Positions 23,691 through 37,213 of a stretch of DNA of 64,000 nt are shown in pieces (within the stretch, counting starts at the first letter, position 1; each line of letters starts with the position of its first letter). The translations under genes were made by a program, and so were the position numbers. Below the pieces are notes generated by a model. The model saw only the letters and a list, made by a program, of their open reading frames with translations. It searched no databases and was not told the origin of the DNA. Source of the stretch: Agrypnia vestita (lineage: Eukaryota > Arthropoda > Insecta > Trichoptera > Phryganeidae); the NCBI GenBank assembly GCA_016648135.1, contig JADDOH010000148.1, positions 372,001 to 436,000 on the forward strand, read 5' to 3'.

Positions 23691-26600
23691 TAGAAGCAGC
23701 CCAGCTGATTCCATTTGTCTTGGCAATTCTGCTGTTTGGTTTTCTTTGTCCACGAATATTTATACGCGTATAGCCAGGTCTTTTCCAATTCGATATATTT
23801 CTACACCCTTCACCCTTTGATTAAACTCTGGACGAGAAGCAAAAATGTGGGCCGAGCGGGGCCGACTTGTAAATGAAAATGAATCAATGAATTTCCATTT
23901 GAGGTGTGCGATTATTGTTTGTGTGTTGCTCGTCCACCATTAATATTATTTAGTGCTTACGTGAAAAGTTATCCCATAACAGCCGTTTCCATCGCGTGAC
24001 TGGCCTCCTCATTTACATATTCGTAAAGCTTTCAAAATATCAAATATGTACATTTCTCGGGTCAAATATATACATCTGCTAGTCGACAAGTGCGCGATGA
24101 ATTCTGGATGATATTATTAACATCCCCTCCCCCTTTTTTCAATTCCAATACGATTTTTTAACTAATTCATAATATCCTTGAATACGATTATCTTTTATGG
24201 AATTTTGACATTTAATGTTCCTCTGCGTCTTTTATAAAAAATGTATAATAGCTTATATTATATTCGAGATTCGAAGTATTGGGAATATTATTTTTATAAA
24301 ATATATTTGATATTATTTCTATAGGTTGGTAAGCGCCTTTTTTTTCAAATTGTATTACATTTCTTAGCAGACTTTTTTGCCTTTTTTACAATGTAGCTTA
24401 TTGATTTGTTAAGATTTGTCTGTTAATGTCTGTCTTTTTGAATAGAAATAATGATTAATTATTCACGAATTAAAATTCCGGTTCTTAGGAAAATTCTGCT
24501 TTTGTTAAATAATTGTACTCTGAATTCTTCCGCTATTTGCAATAAATCATATCCCTTTATTTATTTCAAAGTTACTCTATTCAAATTTAAAACTTTAACA
24601 ATAAAAAATAAACGAGACGTAGGTGTACGAGTACGTAGTTAGAGGGAGAAAATATACACGACGGTTATCCGTCAAACGTAAATTAAAAACAGAACAATAT
24701 TTCTCTTTTCTATGGTCCAACGCTACAATGTCAATTTTGTCGTAATTTTACATCAGGACGATTTGGGAGAAGAAATTAATAAGTACATATGAAATAATCT
24801 TTTTTCTATCAGCGTAAATATAGCATTAGTATTTATTTCATGTAATTATAGGCAAAACATGGTAACGGAGAAATCGGAAAGCACATATAAAGGTATTTAC
24901 CTTGAGGGAGACACGGGATATAAAAATCTTCTTATTTAAGTACGACGAACACCGGCGTATACCTACGTCTCGTTTATTTTTGTTTATTTTCGTCTATTAA
25001 GTGTTGGGATAAAAATCTTAGAACCCAAATCCAGGATTCCGATTTCCGGAATACTAATATATATCATAATATTAATATATATCAGATTCTTCTTCCCGGG
25101 CGGCAGCCAAGTAAATTAATCTTTTTTTATATCGTAGGCGTATAACACAGTATCCTATACGCGGCGGCTTTTTCAAAAGCAATAACATTTCCTATATCAT
25201 GTGTAAAATATACTTTATCTTTGTATATTACTTCGTTTATTTATTTAACAATTTGATTTAAAACAGCTGTAGACATTTACGACTTTAATATTACTTTGTA
25301 TAATGCAGACACGCCGTGATTTGAGCAATATCGATTAAAACGGTTCGTAAATAATTGCAAACATAACAATCCGAGCATAACCTATGCACCTTAGTCCACA
25401 TTCACGGTACTCCACTCGCGACGCGAAGAATTCCCGTCGCGGTTCCGATACATTTTTATTGGTCGTTAAACGAATGTCGTGCCATTTTTATAACGGCATA
25501 ACTACATTTTCGTTATACATCGTCGTTTAACAGCAGCGCCATTAAAATGAAACTGCACTCTCAATGCGATAATTTTAGCTCGGAAACTGTGCCACGTTTA
25601 AAAATCATTTTCGTGTTAGCGCGAATTAATGGCAGCGTTCCCCGTGATTTATTTAATCGATGTCCGGAGGAAAAGTTCAAACCTCACCGCTTCAACAGAA
25701 AAATGTTTATTCAGACGTCATTAAAGGGAGCTCCGAGTAAATATTTATTTCTTTTCAATTAAGATCTACAAAGTAATGAGAAATGTTTGCCCGTGTACAC
25801 ATTTTTTATACAACAGAACAACGACTCATTACTGGAAAGATCTTTGTATATTTTATCATTAAATTCGCCTTTGGTCGGCCATGTTTATTTCATTTATGAC
25901 GATCGCGCATAAATTTATTGTTTTCGTGTATTTTTAATTTGTTTATATAACCACTTTACACTATGCTTTTCCAACTTTCAGTTTCTGAAACAATAATTTC
26001 CTTCACACGTGAAAATAAAAACACACTTGTTTTTTTTAGTTATACTTGTTTAGTTTTTACGAGGCGCGCTTCAGAGGGCATTATCAATTTAACTATTTTA
26101 CATTCAACAACTTGTATAAAAACATTCCGTAGTTTGGAACCAGTCTAAGAAATTTTTTTTCAGACACTGATGATATTTTAATGAAAGGTAACACATAATA
26201 CATGAAAGAGGATAGCTATACAATTTAATATAAATGAGATAGCGACAGCATTATTCATATGTAATAGGTTTTTTTTTATTCTAATTAATATGTTCTATGT
26301 TCGAACATTTCGATATTTTAAAAATGGGAGTTCCAAATCTATACGGATCAAATCATCAGTGGGACGGTCTTGCAAAAAGCAGCTGAGACAGCGATTGATA
26401 ATGCCTTCGTAAGGCAAAACTTGTTTCACAAAACGTTCGTTGAACAGTTACAATTAAAATATAAATTTGTTTTTATTTTCATATCTTTTCTTTTTTCATT
26501 CGTATCGTTTTTATAGAGTTTTAAAAATATACCTCCGAAATAATGAATAATTTCCTTCCTCAGGTTGATAAAAAACTAATTAAAAACATTCCATTTGTGT

Positions 26601-27789
26601 AGAAATAAAAATTTTGAAATATTAAAAAATTCTAGTACCTGACTGTAGGTATATAAAATATATATGTTTGTTGACCGAATAAAATAAAATAATAAAAAAC
26701 ATAGTGTGATGAAATATTTTTATACAAGATTGGTGGCTAAATTTAGCTGGTTTTTCATGATATTTTGATTACTGTTCCATGCTTTACATTATCAACATAG
26801 TGTAAAAAATGTTAACATTAAAAGACATGCGGTTGTATAAACAAAATTGATAATATATATCAATACAAAGTTTATACAAAGTATGTTAGTTTTCTCAAAT
26901 TGATAGTAATGAATATCGGAATTTGGTATTTTGTTTATGCGTATTAAGTATTATTGAAGCACGAGGTAATTTGCATTAATTATTAGAAATATATCTTTGA
27001 CGTTTTCGTGTATTTTTTTTTCCATTTGTTTCGTCTCCGGTTTGTCGGTGCTTGAACTTTTCACGAGCGAGGTATCTGTATCATGTCGTGCTTTAGGATA
27101 CTGTGCGTAAGAGATTTTAATTATGTGGTATTTGCTTTGTTGACCAAATAGTGTGTGACAATTATTGACGAGCGCATGCCTCTGACCGCCGACTGATAGC
27201 GGTCGCTCGCACCCCCCTCACTATAATTAAGCTGTCACGCGCACGTCACGCGGCTCAGTAAAAAATATATTCACCGTTTTATTATTTATTTATGTGGCAT
27301 CCGAGTTCCTTCCGCCTCGGGATTTCGTTATGAAAATTAATTATGCGTATCACCTTTCCCCGCTGAGATAATTTGTTAAATTTTAATTAAGATTTTACGT
27401 CGTAAACTTGAATTATTAACACATCGTACGTTAATTGTCCCGGAATTGCTTTTTGATTTAGTTGAAGTGTATTTTTAGCGGTTTGAATTTCGTCAGTATT
27501 TTTTTTTAAATAATATAAACTTTAAGCTGACACCGAAAACGTCATCGTTTTAATTACATAAATACCAACAAATGTTTGGCATTTGTTCCAATGGTAGAAT
27601 CGCATTTTATGCATAACTGAAATGTTACACGCTTTAATTTAAATATTTTGTAAATTATTAGTCTCGGTATTTATTCAATTTAAATGTTCGATTTTTTGTT
27701 TTTTGTAGGCATGCAGGCAAATATTTTTATTTTTATTTAAAACGTTTATTTAAATCGTCCGTTCTTCTAAAAATGTTACTTAAAACATT
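23691..27789. other. Non-coding stretch
   Basis: No supported gene is seen. The piece at about 24960-25020 (TCGTTTATTTTTGTTTATTTTCGTCTATTAAGTGTTGGG region) repeats a segment of the foldback element at 63247-63866. GC-richer unique patches lie at about 25380-25760 and 27100-27320 and are candidates for regulatory DNA. Confidence 0.35.
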
Positions 27790-28025
27790 TATATTATTAC
27801 CATGCCATGCCGGGGATGCCAAGAAGTATATTCCTGACCTCGGAAGGAAGATGACCCGTGGGTCGTCCCGGATTAATCTGGAAGAAACAACAAAATGTGT
27901 ATGAAAACAGAATGGGTCTGGACCAGTTAACTTATATGGAAGCAGCGAAAGACAAGGGAATATGGAAGCGCCTTATCGAGTCTTTGGGTCCCCGACCCTA
28001 TTACAACAAGGGATGAAGATAATGA
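27790..28025 (+). mobile_element. LINE tail fragment
   Basis: One plus-strand frame reads ENRMGLDQLTYMEAAKDKG then IWKRLIESLGPR, followed by stops and a GATGATGATAAT-type end. This is the style of the extreme C-terminus of insect LINE reverse-transcriptase ORFs (L-W-EA...A-DR--W). No upstream reverse-transcriptase motifs remain. Confidence 0.5.
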
Positions 28026-28699
28026 TGATAATATTATTTATTTTTTGCATAATGTTATTTAATGCACTATATTATAAAAAATTCATGACCTTATTGTATA
28101 GTCACAACACATTATTATTAATAATATTATAATAATTCGTTTAAATTATCGAGGATATTAAATTATACTATAATTTAATGTTTTTCATGCAGAATAAATT
28201 ATGTAAACCAAATAATATGCGCTTTAATGAAACCAGTTTATGGTATTTATGAATTAATAATTATACTCATCAAGCTTTAATTGCATAATCAACATTTACA
28301 TAAGTCTGAATATTAATTTAATCGATGAAGAATTCTTCCTATCATTGGCACGCAATTCATTGTTCTATTCTACATTAAATCTCGATGTGTACCTTTAAAA
28401 TTATACGACACCATTTCTACGACAGATAACGTAGTTATAAAATTATCTTTTTATTTAATTAATTCGTGCTTCGTCAACCTTGGTAAATTTAAACTTTAAC
28501 CAAATTAAGGTATGCCACTGAAAAATGCAAAGGACAAATTTTTCTTTGTAGGACTTGAAATATAAATCTTTGATTTTGTCAAAGCTTTGTCTTGCGGGAT
28601 TCAAAAGAATTAGGCTTACTGCAGTGCACTTATAGACCTCAATTAATAATACTTGTTATCTCGCTGTCTAAATCTTCGATCGAGTACTCTTTGTCAACG

Positions 28700-29165
28700 T
28701 ACTTACTTACCATCACGCCGTTTCTCCGCGGGGGTAGACAGAGAGAATAGAGCGCCACATTTTTCTGTCCTGACACAATTCTTGCCTCATCCACATTCAT
28801 ACATTTTCGCATACAAGGTCGACGATTATTGAGGATTACCCCATGACCATCCTCCAGTATCTGATAAAGTGTCGTCCTCTCTTTCTGGTGCTGTCAACAC
28901 TTGCGTCATATATTTTTCTTAAAATTCTTTCCACATTTATTCGCTCAACATGTCCAAACCATTTGAGCGACCCTTTTTTCATTCTTTCCTCTATAATAAA
29001 TAGATTTTTCACACATACGTTTAGTCGTATTCTCTTAGTGTTCTCATCCCTACAGCATTCGGTCTACTTTCGTTCCCTTTCTGCCAGCTCTAGGCATCAT
29101 TTCCGTACCTCAGTGTTGGTACCAGGATCCCGTCGCGTAACGCTAGTCTTGCCCCGGTACACATA
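28700..29165 (-). mobile_element. LINE tail fragment, family of 33140-33400, reverse orientation
   Basis: The plus strand begins TTACTTACCATCACGCCGTT and the same start occurs at 41345. The reverse complement carries the AGAATGTGGCGCTCTAT-like end shared with 7590 and 33360. The open frame on the plus strand (28843-29166) runs against the element's own coding direction and is a shadow. Confidence 0.55.
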
Positions 29166-30464
29166 ATTTTATTAGAAATAACCGCATTCGAAGCATTGTT
29201 TACCTTGTTCCCTTTCTTCTCGACTCTTCTCGATCTTTCCCAGCCTTCCCTATTCTAAACATTTAAAACTGTTAAAAAATAATAAAATTTTGGAAAAAAA
29301 ATATATCGACGGTCCCATGTATAGATAGATACTGTCGAATCTGTAAAAAACCATTCCAAATTATTCCTTATTTTTGGACAGTGTTAAAAAAATGAATTTT
29401 CGTTTTAAACGAAAATATTTTTTTTTACATTGCCCGAACCTATAGAGTAAATTGAATGGTTTAAGATAGCAAAACGAAAAACGATTTTTTGCAGATTCGA
29501 CAGTATACGTCAGGGGCCGTCGATATGCCATTCTGTTTTCCATTTAAAGAGTTGTTTCTCCCATTGCAAAATCGCACTCTGTCCATTATCGTTACTCCGT
29601 ATTATAATCGTTGCGTCACTCTCAAAAGCATTTTACGACTATCCCCGCTTGTGAGACAAGTTGAGTCGCCCGTACACGCTGCGCCGTATTGCCATTAAAC
29701 GGTGTGCAGTGCGCGCCGCACGTGTGGCGGGGTGGTGGCTCGCAAAAGACGCTGTTGCTGCAAACGTGTCGGAGCGGCCAGTGGCGCGATGTTTGATTGC
29801 CGGCCGGCGACGATGCTGGGCACTGCGTAATTGGCGTTATTTATGAAGTCTCGCGCGGCGTAACGGATATCGTGGGACGCGATGTTTAAACATGCCGATT
29901 AGGTCGTATGATTCATAAATACCTCGTGAAGATCGTGCGTCTACTATTTCACATTTTGATATGGCCCGACCATCGACGCATTATAATACAGACACGTCAT
30001 TCCCATGCTAGCCGGCTTTCGTACGCAGCAAAAATTGCATTGAAAGAAACAACAAATCACGGCATACTTATTTCACAAACGCTCTGCGTGTAAACAGAAA
30101 AATCGGGTAATTTGAAGTCACGGTGACTGAAATAACATACCCATTCTTACAATAGTGTAGGATACTCTGTTCCCTCTTCCCCGGGACTTTTTTTGCGCGT
30201 AGGGTCGCGCCCGATCACAAAGAAGGTCCGTTCGATAACGAATGCAAGTAAGGCAAAATTACCTTACTTTTGAGTTGCCAAGATTTCATGCTTGTAACTT
30301 ATCTACAGTTAAGTTTATTATATCATTGGGCCCGACTCTGTTTTTCACTAAAAAGTTCGACACGCCAAATAATCGTTTTTATTTATTTTATTTAGTTCAG
30401 CACAAACATAGGCACGATAAGCCCATACATTTTGTGTATGATGGTATAACATGATGTCATCTAA
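29166..30464. other. Non-coding DNA with a MITE and a GC-rich patch
   Basis: Apart from the MITE at 29332-29503 no gene is supported. The patch at 29640-29940 is strikingly CpG-rich for this window and does not match any repeat here. It is a candidate regulatory element. Confidence 0.35.
29332..29503. mobile_element. MITE with CTGTCGAATCTG ends and TA duplication
   Basis: The terminal inverted repeats are CTGTCGAATCTG (from 29332) and CAGATTCGACAG (to 29503), each flanked by TA (29330-29331 and 29504-29505). The centre contains a further self-complementary CGTTTTAAACG. The length of 172 bases and the TA duplication suit a Tc1/mariner-type MITE. No transposase is present. Confidence 0.65.
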
Positions 30465-30996
30465 ATCTAAAGATAATGACTTCGTTGTCTGTCCGTCTGT
30501 CTATCTATAGTTTGTAACTTCGTGTAACGTCCGTAATTTCGTTCGAATTCACGGCTAAAATAACAAAATTAAACGGCCGGAGATGGGGCATGAACCCCGG
30601 TCCAGTAAACCCGAAGGCGGCAACGATAGCGATGTTGCTACCGCTGCCTCTCCGCGGACCGCCAAAAAGATACTATATATATATGTAGGTACAGGGGCGT
30701 GTAGTGGGAACATCGTAGCATGACTTTTACGTAACCAATTATTTGGAAAAAAATAGGAATAGGTACAACATATATTTCGTAATATTTCTATCACATTATT
30801 ATCATAGTATTTATATTTTGATACACCATAATAATCTGTCGCATAAATATTTAATTTCTATTTTTTTACCAAAATATACGTTTACAAAAAAGTCATGCTG
30901 CAATATTCCCACTGCACGCGCCTTTGTAGGTATATACTGGGGCTTAGGAAAGCCGCGAACTAATGTTACGTCATTTTTGACGGGTAACAGCTAGTA
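30465..30996 (-). mobile_element. tRNA-headed repeat, ACTAGCTG family, copy 2
   Basis: On the minus strand it starts with ACTAGCTGTTACCCGTCAAA at about 30994. It includes GGGGTTCATGCCCC (about 30586-30599), close to an RNA polymerase III B box, then GGCCGTTTAATTTTG and a segment rich in GACGGACAGAC. The same order is seen at 45153-45425 on the plus strand. The B-box-like motif suggests a SINE. The A box is not convincing. Confidence 0.5.
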
Positions 30997-31913
30997 ATGT
31001 CATATTATGTTACTTGTTATATTACAAAAGGTATAATCATTCAGTTGTTTTATCTGTTGCATCAATGATCGTATTGTCAATTGTAATAAAATGTTTTTTT
31101 TTTTTAAATTTTGATTTGCCATCTTAAAATATGTATGAAACAATATTATTTATAGTAAACCATAATGTGGCGTACAGATGTAAAAGCGCCAGAACCATGT
31201 GGATAGTGGCGCTTTCGCAGCTATGTGCTTTATTATTTAATATATTGTGATCTACTCGAGATTGACGACTCTAAACGTTACATGAACGACGGATGCTTAG
31301 GCAAAATAAAAAGCATTTTCGATACAATTTTTACATATAATCAAAAATAACATAAAATATGTTATTTTTGAATACGGGTTAGTTTTGAAAAGGCGAAGTT
31401 TGAAAAGGGGGGGGGGGGCATTGATTTATTTTGATTACATTTTTTTTTTAACTAACTACACTTGTGACTTTTAAAATTACTATCATAGGTGTACACATGT
31501 TTTTTCTATTTATATTTTATTTTGGGAGTCAAATAACTTATTGTTAGTAAGTTAAACAATAATTTTTTAACTAAAAGAATTGAGCAATTGCATGACTCCT
31601 TTAAATTACCATATACCATAGCGGTGAGAACAATATTTAAAAAATAAGATTGACAAAGTAACAGTTAAATAATTCCACAGGGGCCAGGATGGAAGAAGAG
31701 AGAGAAAATGGGATGGGTGGATTCACATCCGTGATAATAGTAATAAAATAAATTTTAGAGGTGCTAAGGTACTATGTTCCATATAGTAAAGTGAATGAAT
31801 ATGATAGGGAATACGAAAATGCCCCTATCAAAAGAAAAGTGGAAAGCCGTAGATTGAATTGCAATTGTGAATTGTATTTGTGGTTATTAATGATGCGGTT
31901 ATTACAATTGCAG
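30997..31913. other. tay: Intron sequence immediately upstream of the GC-rich exon
   Basis: AT-rich DNA with a run of 12 G at 31407-31418. It ends in the splice acceptor TTATTACAATTGCAG (31899-31913). The intron's upstream boundary is not identified. Confidence 0.5.
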
Positions 31914-32129
31914 GGTTCCGATGGCGGCGGGTCTGTGGTGTTCAGCTCCGGCGAGTTCGGGGCGCGGGGCGTGGGGCCGGGCGGAGCGCCCCCGGCGGGC
32001 GGCGGCCCCCCGGGCGGCGGGCCCGTGGGCGGCGGCGCCAGCCCCGCGCCCGCGCCGCTGCCGCAGCCCGCGCCCTCGCCCGCGCCCGCCGCCCTGCCGC
32101 CGCCGCCCTACACCACCGCTCCCATGCAG
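31914..32129 (+). CDS. tay: AUTS2-like (tay) internal exon A, Gly/Pro/Ala-rich
   Basis: This exon has 72 codons, bounded by ATTGCAG (acceptor) and CAG|gtacac (donor), phase 0 at both ends. It reads GSDGGGSVVFSSGEFG, then long Gly-Gly-Pro and Ala-Pro runs, and ends PPPPYTTAPMQ. By eye G+C is above 80 percent, against AT-rich flanks. The reading frame stays open into the flanks by chance, so the splice sites set the limits. The protein has no folded-domain signature and is probably disordered. Assignment to the AUTS2-like gene rests on strand, matching phase with the next exon and the proline-rich style shared with AUTS2. Another gene is possible because the next exon is 19 kb away. Confidence 0.7.
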
Positions 32130-32218
32130 GTACACTCACTCACTCACTTTATAGCCAGAGCGGACGTTTTTAAGTTGACACGCTTTTGATAAAATTCTTT
32201 TAAAAAATAGTCATCAAT

Positions 32219-32335
32219 TTAGGGGTATAAAAGCAAAATCACAAATATCCCACTGGGGTGTTGCTGAGATAAATACAAAAAAACTGTCCCTATTCAAGAA
32301 AATTTCTCTGGAATCTTACTTCCAAGAGAGAAATT
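32219..32335 (+). repeat. Dispersed repeat with GGGGTATAAAAGCAAA start, copy 1
   Basis: The order GGGGTATAAAAGCAAA, then GTGTTGCTGAG, AAAAAACTGTC, and AAATTTCTCTGGAATCT recurs at 38925-39045. The two copies clearly share an origin but differ in the first half. Class unknown. Confidence 0.6.
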
Positions 32336-33139
32336 TGGAATGTACTTACACGATGAAAACATAAATGGAAAATACTTAATTTTGTTTGATCATGTCCTTA
32401 ATTACCTACTGTTTATGCTATATCCTTAAATTATGTTTAAATTCACGAACATGACATTTTATTTTAGTAGGTTTATAAAATATACTCTAATAATAAGGAT
32501 TAAACACAAATGGGTGTTTTGTGATGTATTTCGCTTCTGTAATTGGGCCTTTTGGCCTGTTGAAGCGTAAAAAATATATATATGAAAATATCTTCCCCAG
32601 CATGTATCGTGTAATTTTTCTCCAAGAGCCATGTGAAATTTTAATTACATATTTAAAACTGGTTTTCAGCAGCGCCTTATCTCTAAATATTAATATAAAC
32701 CGGCAATTAAATCGTTTTGCCTGGCATTTTGACAAATTTTAGTTCCCACTAAGTATACACGTCATTGCGTACGGTTGCTGCAAACAGTATCCTTATCTGC
32801 AAGGAATGCGGAAAATTTAAATTAAGTAGATATATTAATTGATTAGGAAGAATTTATTAATTTACACTAAACTAATCTTTGTACCGCACGTTGACTTTTT
32901 TGTTGCTACGATAGCTTCTAGAGAAGCTGTCCTCATCATCAGCTGTAATTAATAAGTACGATTAGGAAGCGTATCAGCATGAGTATTCTGCGTGAAATAT
33001 GAGTCATCCAGTCCTAGAAGGCCGAAAAAATAAATTCACTAGTTTAGAAGGATTCACATTTTAAATAAATAAAGAATGGATCAAATAATGAAATAAAACA
33101 ATGAACTTTGTGAAAGGATCGCTGAGATGCTTTCGTCAC

Positions 33140-33400
33140 GTATAAGGTATGAGCGAGGAGAGGATAGTAAATCAAATATATGAGGCGAGTGTTGAAGGCA
33201 CCAGGAACAGAGAGCGCCCGCGAAAGATCTTTCACTATCAGATAAACCAAATATTGGAGTATGGCCTTGTCAAAAGCTTCGACAACCGAAGAGCGTGCAT
33301 GAAAAGATATATGAATGTGGTCGAAGCAAAAGCGGTATGCCAGGACAGAGAAGCGTGGCATTCTATGCTCCCTGCCTACGCCTATCAATGTGGCGGTTAA
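33140..33400 (+). mobile_element. LINE 3' tail, best preserved copy
   Basis: An open plus-strand frame (33149-33400) starts MSEERIVNQIYEASVEGT, then has NRERPRK, INQILEYGLVKS, NRRACMKRYMNV and CQDREAW, and ends LPAYAYQCGG. This is the C-terminal tail of a LINE reverse-transcriptase ORF, downstream of the polymerase domain. No catalytic motif is present. Related tails lie at 7370-7590 (plus), 28700-29165 and 41345-41515 (both minus), so one LINE family has inserted repeatedly in 5'-truncated form. It is not a host exon: there is no splice context and it ends at its own stop. Confidence 0.65.
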
Positions 33401-36400
33401 TTAGTTAGAGCTGATTTAAGTTTCAAGATATATTATAGATGTATCATAAAAAAGAAACTGTTTTTTTAATATGGGAAAATAGGTATGGAAGTCTCTTTGG
33501 GTGTTCATGGGGCTTACGACCTATCGTGCGACTGGCTAAAGTGATCACTTTACGCAATGTACCGTTCACCAATTCCACCTACGATAGACTACCACATCTA
33601 TCAAATGTTTGGAAGTTGTGTATGTGTTTAACTTGCACAACTTGTTTTGTATGTGAGTTGTATTTTTACTACCGCCACCTGCAGTCGAAAGCTTTGTCGT
33701 TCCCATAATTTGAACGTACTCAAAATATTTTCAAGATTTAATTTAAAACTATCTCTCACTTTGAATATTAAATTACATACGAAAAGTAAAACTAAGTATT
33801 CTAGATCTAGTGCAAATATACAACTAATTTACAATATAGGAAGTAATTACAATGCTGGCTATTTATTATGAAACCTAATGAACTCTCTGCACGCCACCTT
33901 GACCTTCGCATATGAATTTAATCCACTCAAGTTGGAGGGCATACTATTATATTATCTGGTTGGTATTTGTACCCGTAATGTTCTTTCTCCATAGTAATTT
34001 TTATATCTTGGTACAATATATTTACCAAGTGACACTTGATTTCGTATTGTGCGTTTTTATTAGTTTGATAAGGTGGTACATTCGATTATTGCGTACAAAC
34101 TGCACATAAAGTTTTGCAAGATGCCTGTAAAAATACCTATCAAGTACCTATAAAGATTATGATAAATAAACAGTAAAAAACACTAGATTGCATTTTTAGG
34201 ACAATAACTTAGACAGAACCTTTGTTCTAATTATAACTCCTAAAGCTTATCGAAATTTTCACAATAAAAAATGTACATATAACTGCATGTATTATAAATC
34301 ATGCATGCATGTATTTTAAAAGTCGACAGCCATGACACAAATTTTGACAGATGTCAAATTAATAATATCAACAGAGATTTGGCGGAAAATCATGTTATTT
34401 TCATGTTTACGACTAACTCAATCACTGACAGGTGACAGCTTATAATTAATTTAAGAAGGCCGACAATTCTATCCTCATCCTTTTCTATCGTAATTTTTCA
34501 CTCCAGCAATATTTACGCAAAAAATGACGAACGTTTACTTGATTTAACCTAGGGGACTGGTCTTGAAAGTGCACGATCAAATAACAGAATATCTAGAATT
34601 TGAAACTTGCCAATTATATGTGTTACATAAAAAATATATTAATTGAATATGTCAGCAGATCTGATCCGAGTTCGGTGTTGCATGCCCCAGGTGGTAAATA
34701 TGAAACTAATTATGAAATTAAAAATTCATCGCGTATAAAATAAAGCAATCAGCGACGCTGCGCCAAATTATAATCAATCACGATTGGAGCCGCCTTCTGC
34801 CCGCCGAGCGACGCGGGCCATTTTGTGTGCAATTGACGTGATCATTATTGTTTTCCGGGGGTTTTCGCATCGTTTTACGACTACTGTGAATATATGTTTA
34901 CATTTATAGGTGAACTTATAATTGAGGTTTTGTGTGTGTGTATTGATATTTACGTGATATGTACGTACGCATACAAACGTTACAATTCTGCTTCATTTTC
35001 CGTGTTTATCGCATTGCCTGTCACTACACCTATCATTGTAGCCAGTCTAAAATAATTCATACAGTATAACATGTAATGTGTATATTAAAAAATATATCTA
35101 CATAAAATAAATCAATAGATTTTTTTCTTGTGTTGTTTTATTTTATATTTATTCTACACGCCCAGGTAATTAATACGTTTTATCAAATTTTATCTATTTA
35201 GTGCACGCCTATTTAATATAAATCTTTAACAAAATTAATATTTTCTATGCTTCTCTAGTCCTTTATGTAAATGCGAGTTTACGGAGAAATAAATGTTCGA
35301 TTACTTCGGTTGTATAGAAACAGACTTTCTAGATGTCCGTTTTTCGGCGGCAGTGTACCGATTTTTTCGCTATAGAGAGTGAATTAATATTACATGGGTT
35401 CTTATGGAAAATCAAACAAGTCGGGGTTCATTTTTACGTTATAGAGTTTTTCGCTGTAGGGAGTTTCAATACAGAGAGTGACGACTGTACCAACAATATT
35501 TGTATAAACTCGTGAAGTATCTAATGTGTAAAATATATCTGTAATGTTACATTAAAAATAATTAATCGCTTACTTTTTAAATTTGAGGTTACTTTTTACT
35601 TTTAGATTTTTCGTTTGTGCAATATTAGAAAAAAATATTCACAAAAAACATCCTTTTAGTTTAAGTACGAGTAGAGTAAACGTTTTATAACTTTACACCA
35701 CAGCTCTAGGGTGACAGTAACGTATCAATGTATTAAAAAGTGCAATGCGGACTCTACTTATGGTTTATATATTAACAAAAATAATTTTATACCAAAGCGA
35801 TTGACGCAATAAAATGCTAAAATAAAGAAAGAACTGGATTTTTCGAAAAAGGCTAGAAAATATATTATTGTATATTGTGAAAAACTCATTCACAACAAAA
35901 TATTGTAGAATGCAAATATTATATACATTCGAATAACGCGAAAATCCACAAACCGCGCAGTCATTCAAGTGGCCAGCGGGTCGGCTTTTCTCTCCGTCGG
36001 CTGTCATACCCGCCAAACGTGGTTAATTTGCTTTATTTCTTCTCTGGGTCAGGTGTTTATTCTTCCGCGTCAATATGCCGCTCCTCCGACTCCTTTTGTT
36101 CCGTGCCTGTTGCTTTCAGACGGAGGCGATAGGGGCTAATTGCCCCTGGCCGGGAAAACACGGCTTTACCCTTGCCCGGAGGAGTTATTTACGGCCGTGT
36201 AATTTAGGTGTTACACATTGCACGGCACCTACACACGGTGGTTAGCTGGCTACTCGCGTTGCTCTGCGCATCTCCCTTGTTTTATTTCAATATTTTAACG
36301 CTTCTCACAAACGTGCAAAACTAATGAGAAAATCAGTTCTTCTCGCCTTTGCGCTTCACTCGTATCGATCAGTACAACTGTGTAGGGGTCGGTTGTTATC

Positions 36401-36419
36401 ATATTGGATTGTAATACCT

Positions 36420-36710
36420 AAGCCTTTCTCGTTCAAACCATCGATTATTGCGTTTTCCACCAATCCCACAAAGCGTTTTTGTAAAAATCTGGATTTACGA
36501 AAGATTACTATAATCCAAGTTGATACAACCGTAAGTATAGCAGGAGGCGGCCCTAAGTATAGCAGAAATGCGAAATTGACGATGTTTAAGCGTCGGTTAT
36601 TTGATCAGTGGTAATAATAATAAGTGAAATGTTAAAAGCGTTTTTGTTAAAATCTACGCTTTTTTCCTAACTATTACTACTGATTAAACAACCGGCCCTA
36701 AGATGAATGT
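36420..36710. mobile_element. Two decayed MITE copies related to 48630-48772
   Basis: The part at about 36450-36512 matches the interior of the intact MITE (TTTTCCACCAATC and CGTTTTTGTAAAAATCTG). The part at about 36590-36705 is an inverted repeat (GGTTATTTGATCAGTGGTAATAAT against ATTACTACTGATTAAACAACC) around GTTAAAATCTACGCTTTTTTCC. Both look older than the 48630 copy. Confidence 0.5.
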
Positions 36711-36847
36711 TTCATTATAATTGAATACAATGAATGGTACGTCAACAATGCTATATGTTGTCACACAGTGGTTGACAGATTTGAAATTTAATAAATCTAT
36801 TTTTAAATTAATTAAAAATTCACTTGTTATATTTTTGTTAACAATTT

Positions 36848-36880
36848 CGGTTTCGGAATCACCATTCCTTCTTCAAGGTA
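36848..36880 (-). ncRNA. Decayed hammerhead-like motif, family C
   Basis: Minus strand: TTGAAGA in the first box (a C3 change from CTGAAGA), a helix II of AGGAAT and ATTCC around GGTG, then GAAAC. It forms an inverted pair with the better copy at 37214-37240, about 330 bases away. Confidence 0.45.
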
Positions 36881-37213
36881 AACTTAAACCACAAACTTAA
36901 GATTACAAATGGTGAGCATATATATATTTTTTGGCAACTTCATTTTTTTAATTATTAAAATTTTAATGTGCTTTTTTTGTTTTATTAAATTAAATGTGCG
37001 TATTATTAACGTCTCTTATTTTTAATAGTGTCAGGTGTCAATGTGGGTGAGTGAAAAAGAATTAAAATGACATAATCGAAAAAATAGAAATAATTTTAAA
37101 AAACACCCAAGACAGGAAATAAAAGAATGTTCAAAGTTGAAAATAATGTCGTACAGCAGGTACAAACAAAATTAATTTACCCATATTTTGTAATCTTTAG
37201 TTTGTGCTTTACC

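Noticed and set aside
31880..32173. Alternative frames over exon A (Arg/Ala/Pro-rich)
   Set aside because: GC-rich DNA leaves all frames open. Phase with exon B selects the Gly/Pro frame.
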